This document shows positions 1-6,273 of a stretch of DNA of 6,273 nucleotides, piece by piece (position 1 is the stretch's first letter; each line of letters opens with the position of its first letter). The stretch comes from Crocinitomicaceae bacterium (GTDB lineage: Bacteria; Bacteroidota; Bacteroidia; Flavobacteriales_D; Parvicellaceae), in contig NZMV01000048.1 of NCBI GenBank assembly GCA_002694645.1, positions 1 through 6,273 on the forward strand, read 5' to 3'. The notes beneath the pieces are model-generated. The model saw nothing but the letters and a program-made list of their open reading frames with translations, had not been told where the DNA came from and ran no database searches. The translations under genes were made by a program, and so were the position numbers.

Positions 1-793
1 CGCCTGTATGTTCAAATAGCGTATTTTCTATAGTAATATTTGAATTTTTAAACCCATCTAAATTATTTAATCCAATTGATTTTATCCAAATACCATAATG
101 CCCAGTATGGTGAATAAAACAATTGGATACACTTAAATTTGACAATAAATTATAATCATGGTTAGAAGTATCAGATTGTGATTCAAATTTTATTCCATAT
201 CCCTTGTGTGCATGAGTCATTACAGATGGAGTTGGGAAAACATCGTGGATTTCAAGGCTATCCATGAGAAAATTATTTAGAGAATCAGTATCGGTTACTA
301 CTTTAATACCAAATCTTACATTTTTTCCCGAACCCCAAGTGTTTGCTATTCCGCCAAACCCGCTAATTGTTTTTGTATTTCCTAAGCTATCTAAATGAGT
401 ATTTTCGTTAGTAAGCTCAAGGTTTTTAATTATAATTCCATCATCATTATAAACCAAAATACAAGATTGATAACCATCTCCGTTTAGGATAGGTTTTACT
501 GTACCCCCATAACTTCCTATGTAAATTGGATTTTGTGGATTTCCAGAGCCCCTAACCCAAAACATACCATTAAAAATTTCTCCAGATTTAAATAAAATAG
601 AGTCTCCAGGGTTGAAAATCATAGAATTTAATTGAGAAATAGATTTAAATGGGCTCATCGGAGTTAAACCGTTATTCTGATTATTCCCTAATGAACTGCT
701 TACATAATACACATTTGCACTAACCTGTATATTAATAAAAAAGAAAAATAAATAGAGAGTTAATTTTATAAATGAACAGTTAATAAGAGCCAT
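1..793 (-). CDS. Secreted right-handed parallel beta-helix protein, partial (C-terminus beyond left edge)
   Basis: This open frame has no stop before the left edge and gives 264 residues from the ATG at 793-791. Residues 1-26 look like a Sec signal peptide: a hydrophobic core LTLYLFFFFI, then likely cleavage after VSA. The mature part begins NVYYVSSSLGNNQNNGLTP and continues with SPFKSI, NPGDSILFKSGEIFNG (residues 61-76) and GNPQNPIYIGSYGG (84-97). This is the usual N-terminal cap and first coils of secreted parallel beta-helix proteins (pectate-lyase-like fold). Later stretches such as GIIIKNLELTN, YGIKFES, VSNCFIHHTGHYGIWIKS and ITIENTLFEHTG are regularly spaced beta-helix rungs. Members of this fold are often polysaccharide lyases or hydrolases. 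No catalytic set can be assigned here, so the substrate is unknown and a non-enzymatic role is possible. The start directly follows the stop of the gene at 794-1783, so the two are probably co-transcribed and translationally coupled. A T9SS sorting domain may lie at the missing C-terminus. Confidence 0.85.
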   Translation of the reverse strand, partial: MALINCSFIKLTLYLFFFFINIQVSANVYYVSSSLGNNQNNGLTPMSPFKSISQLNSMIFNPGDSILFKSGEIFNGMFWVRGSGNPQNPIYIGSYGGTVKPILNGDGYQSCILVYNDDGIIIKNLELTNENTHLDSLGNTKTISGFGGIANTWGSGKNVRFGIKVVTDTDSLNNFLMDSLEIHDVFPTPSVMTHAHKGYGIKFESQSDTSNHDYNLLSNLSVSNCFIHHTGHYGIWIKSIGLNNLDGFKNSNITIENTLFEHTG

Positions 794-1783
794 TTAAAAC
801 TTATCAATTAAATATTTGTAAGCTTGTTCCTTAACTAAAATCACTAAAATGTAGGGACCACTTTCTAAATTTGAAATTAAAATATGATTGGTATTATTTG
901 TCTTAATTAGACGACCCATAGTATCATATAAAAATAACTTATCAATTGAACTAATATCACATTCAACAGTCAAAAGCTCACGAACAGGGTTAGGGAATAT
1001 TTTGAAATTAAGATCCTTATACAAATTAGCACTTTCAATTTGGACTGGGGATGTTAGACAAGTATCGCAAGATCCCCAACACACAGCTTCAAGTATAGTA
1101 TCATGATTGGGAACAACAAATAGTCGATTGGTATTATTTAAATCCCCATTTGTACATGTGGAATTCCCATCTAAATTCTCCTCTATTGACCAATTATCAG
1201 CAGAAAATTTATATTCTATAGTGTCTCCTACTGGAAAATAGGAAGTGAATTCCCAAATATTGTCCTGATTTGGATCTACCATAGTATCACAATTACCACA
1301 AAATGAATTAAATGTGGCGTTGATTTCAGGATTAGAATAATTCTCTGTAACATTATTCATGTCCACTTTAAAAGTAACACTAGATAACGCTGAGTTTACT
1401 ACATAAAATTCAATCGAATCTACATCGTCTACTACAAATCCTGGAGTACATGGAACTGATCCTGAACCTGAAGTAGAAGTATGGACTAATTTATAGGTGC
1501 CTACAGATAAAGGCGCAAGTAATAATGTATCTCTAGTATCACATATCGCAGCTAAAAACCCTTGGCAATGATGAGAAGATGATTGAATATTGTTTCCTAA
1601 AACAGAAATAAATTTATGATCTAATGGACAATCACTATTGGCAAAAGATAAATCAATAAAAACAGTAATGGAATCTAATTCTGTTGGTGTGGATGGGGAT
1701 ATAGTAATGCCGTTAATCCACGACATTTGAGCATTGTATTGTAAAGCTGTAAAATAAAGAAAGAAAAGTAGGGCTCTTTTCAT
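794..1783 (-). CDS. Secreted T9SS-sorted protein with Ig-like and starch-binding-like domains
   Basis: This complete frame encodes 329 residues. A short signal peptide (MKRALLFFLYFTALQYNA, cleavage near residue 18) is followed by an Ig-like beta-domain at about residues 24-131, with TPTELDSITVFIDLSF, SSHHCQGFL and PCTPGFVVDDVDSIEF. Residues 136-242 resemble the starch/glycogen-binding-like domain common in secreted Bacteroidota proteins: VTFKVDMNNV, then FCGNCDTM, the acidic loop DPNQDN, PVGDTIEYKFSADNW and CWGSCDTC. Cysteines 162, 165, 210, 235, 239 and 242 fall in this domain and probably form disulfides outside the cytoplasm. Residues 258-329 match a type A T9SS sorting domain: FKIFPNPVRELLTVE, LYDTMGRLIK, ISNLESGPYILVI and a basic end. 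The protein is therefore expected to cross the inner membrane by Sec and the outer membrane by T9SS, ending on the surface or outside. No catalytic domain is visible, so glycan binding is inferred and not shown. It is the first gene of a probable two-gene operon with the beta-helix gene. No Shine-Dalgarno precedes the ATG, as is common in Bacteroidota. Confidence 0.88.
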   Translation of the reverse strand: MKRALLFFLYFTALQYNAQMSWINGITISPSTPTELDSITVFIDLSFANSDCPLDHKFISVLGNNIQSSSHHCQGFLAAICDTRDTLLLAPLSVGTYKLVHTSTSGSGSVPCTPGFVVDDVDSIEFYVVNSALSSVTFKVDMNNVTENYSNPEINATFNSFCGNCDTMVDPNQDNIWEFTSYFPVGDTIEYKFSADNWSIEENLDGNSTCTNGDLNNTNRLFVVPNHDTILEAVCWGSCDTCLTSPVQIESANLYKDLNFKIFPNPVRELLTVECDISSIDKLFLYDTMGRLIKTNNTNHILISNLESGPYILVILVKEQAYKYLIDKF

Positions 1784-1918
1784 TGAAATAATGAAATGTA
1801 TTAACTTTTTAAATATATATAAAATTAGTGTAAAATCAATTTTCTATATTTTGAACAACTTTCACGGTTATGTGGTTTATAAGATTTATTTTTTGAAATA
1901 TTAAATCAATTTGAAAAT
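1784..1918. other. Divergent intergenic region, very AT-rich
   Basis: These 135 bases separate two genes read away from each other, so promoters for both directions should lie here. Apart from the leftward candidate at 1810-1839, there is a weak rightward -7-like TATTTTTT at 1887-1894 with no convincing TTG at the right distance, so I do not call it. A 10-base direct repeat AAATCAATTT occurs at 1833-1842 and 1903-1912. No RNA gene, terminator hairpin or small reading frame stands out. Confidence 0.6.
1810..1839 (-). promoter_or_regulatory. Candidate flavobacterial-type promoter for the leftward secreted-protein operon
   Basis: On the minus strand a TTG (complement of 1837-1839) is followed after 19 bases by TATATTTA (complement of 1810-1817). 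The known Bacteroidota primary-sigma pattern is TTG, about 17-23 bases, then TAnnTTTG, so only the final G is missing. Transcription would begin near 1803, leaving a leader of about 20 bases before the ATG at 1783. The region is so AT-rich that a chance match is plausible. Confidence 0.35.
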
Positions 1919-3019
1919 ATGATTAACAAGGAAAAACTCATTTTTATACACGTTCCAAAAACGGGCGGGACTACCATTAATACCGCTATGAATAATAGTT
2001 TTTGGCAAACAGAAGTTGGGTTTAATTATAGACATATTCTACCAAATAAGGTTTCTAATTCGGGTGACATATTTGACCCTACAGAAAATGAAAAATATCT
2101 TGATTTTGTGATATTCATGATGCTAAGACAGCCCATTGACAGAGTAACTTCAGAATATCATTTCATAAAAGAAAGAAAAGAGTTTATTGACTTACTACAG
2201 AGAAAGCCCAAAGATTTTCAATCCTACATAAAAAATGAGCAAACTAATAATGGAACGGTTAACTTTTTAAAGGGTCGTAGAATGTACTCTAAACATAGGT
2301 CCAGTGAGGATGACTTAACAGATATAATTAATACTATAGAAAAAATTCCAGTTCACGTAGGAATCTTTGAATATTTTAATGAATCACTATCTTACTTTAG
2401 TGACATTGCTGGAATTAAATGGGGGAGAAAAATTGAAGTTAAAAGAATGACACTTAGGAGACCAGGAATACAAGAAATACCTGAAGATCTTATAGAACTC
2501 ATAAATGAAAGAAATAGTTTAGATTTAAAACTTTACAATCATTGTCTAAAATTATTTAATGAAAAATTAACTCATATTTCTAAGAAAAAAATAACTTTCA
2601 TAAAGGATAAATACAATCATGTAATACCTTACTGCATGAAATGGTGCTTCTTCGAATTTTGTTTGGAAAACAAAAAATTTATTAACTCTAATTTAAACTT
2701 CTTTAAAAAATTAACATTTTACTTAATTCAAACTAAAAAAATAAAGGATGGCAAATTATTTACTAAGGCTTGGAACAAAACTTTTTTAAATACATTTAAT
2801 CATGCATTCAATGAGAGCATTTTAAATGAAAAGCTTCAAAATTGTTATAATAAAAACGTAGATCCACTAGAACAGCTTATAAAAATAGCTAAACAAATAG
2901 ATGATTTTCTAAAAGAAAATAATGCTGATAGGACTAACTATTATAGACCTTTAGAATTTAATGAAAAACTAGTTGAAACCTATTCAAATAAAATATTCAG
3001 CTCTTTTTTGGGGCGCTAA
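1919..3019 (+). CDS. PAPS-dependent sulfotransferase family protein with C-terminal extension
   Basis: This 366-residue protein has no signal peptide or membrane segment and should be cytoplasmic. Residues 7-20 ([14 protein letters not shown]) are the classic 5'-phosphosulfate-binding loop, with Lys14 and the GGTT turn contacting PAPS. Residues 68-80 ([13 protein letters not shown]) fit the 3'-phosphate-binding motif, with Arg70, Arg75 and Ser78. Further family features are [11 protein letters not shown] (147-157) and [19 protein letters not shown] (188-206), as in the Sulfotransfer_2 group. Such enzymes move a sulfonate group from PAPS to a hydroxyl or amino group of an acceptor, in bacteria often a glycan or surface molecule. 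The acceptor cannot be told here. The fold ends near residue 217. Residues 218-366 are a lysine- and asparagine-rich, mostly helical-looking extension that I do not recognise. The ATG at 1919 places the PAPS loop right at the N-terminus, as usual in the family. The gene stands alone on its strand: secreted-protein genes run the other way on its left, and its stop overlaps the end of secA. Confidence 0.88.
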   Translation: MINKEKLIFIHVPKTGGTTINTAMNNSFWQTEVGFNYRHILPNKVSNSGDIFDPTENEKYLDFVIFMMLRQPIDRVTSEYHFIKERKEFIDLLQRKPKDFQSYIKNEQTNNGTVNFLKGRRMYSKHRSSEDDLTDIINTIEKIPVHVGIFEYFNESLSYFSDIAGIKWGRKIEVKRMTLRRPGIQEIPEDLIELINERNSLDLKLYNHCLKLFNEKLTHISKKKITFIKDKYNHVIPYCMKWCFFEFCLENKKFINSNLNFFKKLTFYLIQTKKIKDGKLFTKAWNKTFLNTFNHAFNESILNEKLQNCYNKNVDPLEQLIKIAKQIDDFLKENNADRTNYYRPLEFNEKLVETYSNKIFSSFLGR

Positions 3020-6000
3020 TCCATTTCAACCATTTGCCATGCTCCAGAGCTAATTAAGGGTTCAGCTTGTTTAAATTTCATTTCTTTGGTTTCTCCATTT
3101 TGTAAATTCAAAACCTTAACCCTTTCATTTCTTCCTGGTTTTTTTGCTACCATAACAGGCTTAGACTTTACTGGGGAAGACTGATCTCGTTGGGCTACTT
3201 CCTTGTTCATTTGAGTGGCTTGAGCCAAGTCTTCTCTTCCTGTTTTTAACTTACTATAGTCTTGCTTTTGTGGTTGATTTGACGAAGTAACTGTCTGCTC
3301 ATTTGAATCATAAATTTGAGCTTTCATCAAAAAAGAGATGATGTCTCTATTCATCTTGTCCATCATACTTTGAAACAACTGGTACCCCTCTAACTTATAT
3401 ATTAGCAGTGGGTCTTTTTGCTCATATTGAGCATGGTAAACACTTTGCTTTAAGAAGTCCATTTCTCTTAAGTGTTCTTTCCACTCATTATCAATAAAAC
3501 CTAAAGTGATATTACGCTCTAGTGCTTTTAGTGCTTCCAGGCCTTCTGTATCATAAACTTTAGACAGCTTTGCAACTACCTTCATTATCCTTTTTCCATC
3601 GGTAAATGGAATAACGATGTTTTCAATTTTTTCTCCCTGTTGTTCAAATATATTTTTAATGACGGGGAATGCTTTTTCTTGAATGTACAATGATTTCCTA
3701 TCGTATCTTTCCTTTGCTTTTTCGTAAAGTATAGATGTTAGGTCGTTTACATCTTTTTCTAAAAATTCTTTTTCAGAAAACGGAGACTCTATTCCAAAAT
3801 TGGTAATTACATCAATTTTAAACCCTTCAAAATCAGAACTTTCTTGCGTGTATGATACGATACTAAAACTGATGTCGTAGATCATATTGTCAATGTCTAA
3901 ATCCAGTTTCTCTCCAAAAAGAGCATTTTTTCGTCTATTGTAGATGGCTGTTCTTTGACTATTCATCACATCATCAAATTCCAATAGTCTTTTTCGAATA
4001 CCAAAATTGTTTTCCTCTACCTTTTTTTGCGCCCTTTCTATAGACTTGGTAATCATGCTATGTTGAATAACTTCTCCATCTTTATGGCCCATCCTATCCA
4101 TCATCTTGGCAATTCGTTCTGATCCAAATAAGCGCATTAGATTGTCTTCAAGAGAAACAAAAAATTGTGATGAACCTGGATCTCCTTGTCTTCCTGATCT
4201 ACCTCTTAACTGCCTATCTACTCTTCTTGAGTCATGTCTTTCTGTACCAATTATGGCTAATCCACCACCATCTTTTACTCCCTCTCCAAGCTTGATATCA
4301 GTTCCTCTTCCTGCCATATTAGTGGCAATGGTAACAGTACCCGCTTTTCCTGCTTCAGTAACAACTTCGGCTTCTTTTTGGTGAAGCTTGGCATTAAGTA
4401 CTTGATGAGGAACTTTTTTCATTTTAAGCATTCTAGAAAGAAGTTCAGATACTTCTACTGACGTAGTTCCAACTAACACTGGTCTTCCAGCTGCTCTTAG
4501 CTCTTCAATTTCATTTATAATAGCTTGGTACTTTTCTCTACCAGTTTTAAAAACTAAATCATTTTGATCCGCGCGAATAATAGGCTTATTGGTTTGAACC
4601 ACAACCACATCTAATTCGTAAATATCCCATAATTCTTTTGCTTCCGTCTCCGCAGTACCCGTCATACCTGAAAGCTTATGATACATCCGAAAGTAATTTT
4701 GAAGTGTTATAGTCGCATAAGTCTGTGAAGCAGCTTCTACCTTTACATTTTCTTTCGCCTCGATAGCTTGATGTAATCCATCCGAATATCGTCTTCCCTC
4801 CATTATTCTACCCGTCTGCTCATCCACAATCTTTACCTTATTATCCATGACAACATATTCAATATCTTTTTCAAACAAGGTATATGCTTTTAATAATTGG
4901 TTCATGGAATGAATACGCTCGGCCTTTACTGTATAATCAGCCATCATCTCGTCCTTCATCTTTATGATTTTTTGAGGGTCTTGATGCTTTTGTTCGATTT
5001 CAGCAACCATTTCTCCAATATCTGGAAGAATATAAAAGTTGGGGTTATTCTCACCCGAAATAAGATCAATTCCTTTTTCAGTAAGATCTATCGTATTATT
5101 TTTCTCATCTATCACAAAGTATAAAAGTTCATCTGCTTTAGGCATTTCTTTAGCGTTGTCCTGTAAATAAAAATTCTCTGTTTTTTGTAGATGAACTTTT
5201 ATTCCTGGTTCACTTAAATACTTTATTAAAGCTTTATTTTTTGGTAATCCTCTAAAAGATCTAAAAAGGGCTAAACTCCCTTCTTCAAACAATTTCTTTT
5301 GCTCTTTTTTATCTAATCCTTCTTTATCTGACTGAGTTATTTTGGTTTTAGCCTCGTTTAATAGCCCATTAATTAATTTTCTTTGATAATTTACTAAGGT
5401 TTCTACTTTAGGCTTAAGTCCAACATACTCCTGCTCATCCCCTTTTGGCACCGGGCCAGAAATAATCAAAGGTGTTCTAGCGTCATCTATTAATACAGAA
5501 TCAACCTCGTCAATTATAGCATAATGGTGTTTTCTTTGAACTAATCCTTCTGTTTCTGATACCATATTATCTCTCAAATAATCAAATCCAAATTCATTAT
5601 TTGTACCAAAAGTTATGTCGGCATTGTATGCAGCCTTTCTTTCTTGAGAATGAGGTTGATAGCGGTCAATACAATCTACAGATAGTCCATGGAACTGATA
5701 CAGTGGCCCCATCCATTCTGCATCACGTCTAGCTAAATAGTCATTTACAGTAACAACGTGAACACCTTTCCCCACAAGGGCGTTCAAATAAACAGGGAGT
5801 GTAGCGACTAATGTTTTTCCTTCTCCAGTCATCATCTCGGCAATTTTCCCCTTATGTAAAGCGGCACCACCCATTAGTTGAACATCGTAATGGATCATTG
5901 ACCAAGTTATTTCAGAGCCTGCAGCATCCCAACTATTTTTATACACAGCTGATTCACCATTAATTTCAATGAAATCTCCTTTGGAAGCAAGTTTTTTATC

Positions 6001-6273
6001 TAGTTCATTTGCTTTCACTTTTAGTTGCCCATTTTCAGTCAATCTTCTAGCCGTTTCTTTTACTACAGCAAAAGCCTGAGGCATAATCTCCAATAATTTT
6101 TGCTCGATTAATTCATTCTCATCCTTTTCTAATTTTTCAACCTGTTCAAATAAAGCTTCCTTGTCTTGAATTGACAATTCACTAGATGATGCTTGTTGTT
6201 TCAATTGCTGAATCTCTTCTGTGAGATGTTGATAGGATGATTTTATTTCTTCCTTAAAAATAAGGGTTTGTTC
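3016..6273 (-). CDS. secA: Preprotein translocase ATPase SecA, partial (N-terminus beyond right edge)
   Basis: SecA is the cytoplasmic motor that drives unfolded preproteins through SecYEG using ATP. The frame encodes 1085 residues and stays open to the right edge. The first codons in view ([11 protein letters not shown]) correspond to the early helical region, so about 40-50 residues are missing. Counting from the first residue in the window, the Walker A motif MTGEGKT is at 148-154 and the Walker B DEVD at 255-258, followed by [14 protein letters not shown]. The preprotein-binding domain holds a Bacteroidota-type insertion of about 70-100 residues near 285-385. Then come [31 protein letters not shown], the second nucleotide-binding domain with [12 protein letters not shown] (652-663), and motif [13 protein letters not shown] (688-698). 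Next are the scaffold, the two-helix finger (about 919-978, with [18 protein letters not shown]) and a long polar linker. The tail [15 protein letters not shown] lacks the zinc-binding cysteines of Escherichia coli SecA. All core motifs are intact, so the protein should work. A TTG at 6204-6202 is internal and not the start. The gene converges on the sulfotransferase gene, with a 4-base overlap of the stops. Confidence 0.97.
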   Translation of the reverse strand, partial: EQTLIFKEEIKSSYQHLTEEIQQLKQQASSSELSIQDKEALFEQVEKLEKDENELIEQKLLEIMPQAFAVVKETARRLTENGQLKVKANELDKKLASKGDFIEINGESAVYKNSWDAAGSEITWSMIHYDVQLMGGAALHKGKIAEMMTGEGKTLVATLPVYLNALVGKGVHVVTVNDYLARRDAEWMGPLYQFHGLSVDCIDRYQPHSQERKAAYNADITFGTNNEFGFDYLRDNMVSETEGLVQRKHHYAIIDEVDSVLIDDARTPLIISGPVPKGDEQEYVGLKPKVETLVNYQRKLINGLLNEAKTKITQSDKEGLDKKEQKKLFEEGSLALFRSFRGLPKNKALIKYLSEPGIKVHLQKTENFYLQDNAKEMPKADELLYFVIDEKNNTIDLTEKGIDLISGENNPNFYILPDIGEMVAEIEQKHQDPQKIIKMKDEMMADYTVKAERIHSMNQLLKAYTLFEKDIEYVVMDNKVKIVDEQTGRIMEGRRYSDGLHQAIEAKENVKVEAASQTYATITLQNYFRMYHKLSGMTGTAETEAKELWDIYELDVVVVQTNKPIIRADQNDLVFKTGREKYQAIINEIEELRAAGRPVLVGTTSVEVSELLSRMLKMKKVPHQVLNAKLHQKEAEVVTEAGKAGTVTIATNMAGRGTDIKLGEGVKDGGGLAIIGTERHDSRRVDRQLRGRSGRQGDPGSSQFFVSLEDNLMRLFGSERIAKMMDRMGHKDGEVIQHSMITKSIERAQKKVEENNFGIRKRLLEFDDVMNSQRTAIYNRRKNALFGEKLDLDIDNMIYDISFSIVSYTQESSDFEGFKIDVITNFGIESPFSEKEFLEKDVNDLTSILYEKAKERYDRKSLYIQEKAFPVIKNIFEQQGEKIENIVIPFTDGKRIMKVVAKLSKVYDTEGLEALKALERNITLGFIDNEWKEHLREMDFLKQSVYHAQYEQKDPLLIYKLEGYQLFQSMMDKMNRDIISFLMKAQIYDSNEQTVTSSNQPQKQDYSKLKTGREDLAQATQMNKEVAQRDQSSPVKSKPVMVAKKPGRNERVKVLNLQNGETKEMKFKQAEPLISSGAWQMVEMD

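Noticed and set aside
888..1106. 72-codon plus-strand open frame
   Set aside because: It lies antisense within the T9SS domain-bearing gene, has no recognisable protein features, and the minus-strand protein is clearly real.
1887..1894. TATTTTTT as a -7 element for the sulfotransferase promoter
   Set aside because: No TTG lies at the required distance upstream, and such T-runs are expected by chance in this region.
3041..3050. Inverted repeat GCTCCAGAGC as a terminator for the sulfotransferase gene
   Set aside because: The stem is only 4 pairs with a 2-base loop, no T-tract follows, and it lies inside the secA coding region.
4106..4384. 92-codon plus-strand open frame
   Set aside because: It is antisense to the highly conserved second nucleotide-binding domain of SecA and its proline/serine-rich translation is the shadow of that sequence.
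4897..5124. 75-codon plus-strand open frame with a hydrophobic translation
   Set aside because: It is antisense inside secA, with no promoter or family resemblance; its hydrophobicity reflects the complement of charged helical codons.
6202..6204. TTG as the start codon of secA
   Set aside because: The frame stays open for 23 more codons to the window edge and those residues fit the early helical part of SecA, so the true start lies outside.

Overview
The window looks like a piece of a Bacteroidota genome, probably Flavobacteriales. The evidence is a SecA with the long Bacteroidota-type insertion and tail, a secreted protein with a C-terminal type IX secretion (T9SS) sorting domain, AT-rich DNA, no obvious Shine-Dalgarno sequences, and one candidate promoter resembling the flavobacterial TTG / TAnnTTTG pattern. 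The genus cannot be fixed from the sequence alone.

Layout from left to right. (1) 1-793, minus strand: the N-terminal 264 residues of a secreted right-handed parallel beta-helix protein, cut by the left edge. (2) 794-1783, minus strand: a complete 329-residue secreted protein made of an Ig-like domain, a cysteine-rich starch/glycogen-binding-like domain and a T9SS sorting domain. Its stop codon directly abuts the start codon of gene 1 (TAAATG), so the two very likely form one operon read leftward. (3) 1784-1918: a very AT-rich divergent intergenic region with a candidate promoter for the leftward operon. (4) 1919-3019, plus strand: a 366-residue cytoplasmic sulfotransferase with clear PAPS-binding motifs and an unrecognised C-terminal extension of about 145 residues. 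(5) 3016-6273, minus strand: secA, complete at its C-terminus and missing roughly its first 40-50 residues beyond the right edge. The sulfotransferase and secA converge and overlap by 4 bases, with no terminator between them.

How the genes relate. SecA is the housekeeping ATPase of the Sec translocon. Both leftward proteins carry Sec signal peptides and so would use it, but that is a general link and not evidence of a shared system. The two leftward proteins look like a secreted pair acting on or binding polysaccharide. The sulfotransferase probably sulfonates a glycan or other surface molecule. A joint role in sulfated surface polysaccharide is possible, but the window gives no direct evidence. 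I see no mobile element, CRISPR array, RNA gene or clearly new system. The best leads are the sulfotransferase C-terminal extension and the abutting secreted gene pair.
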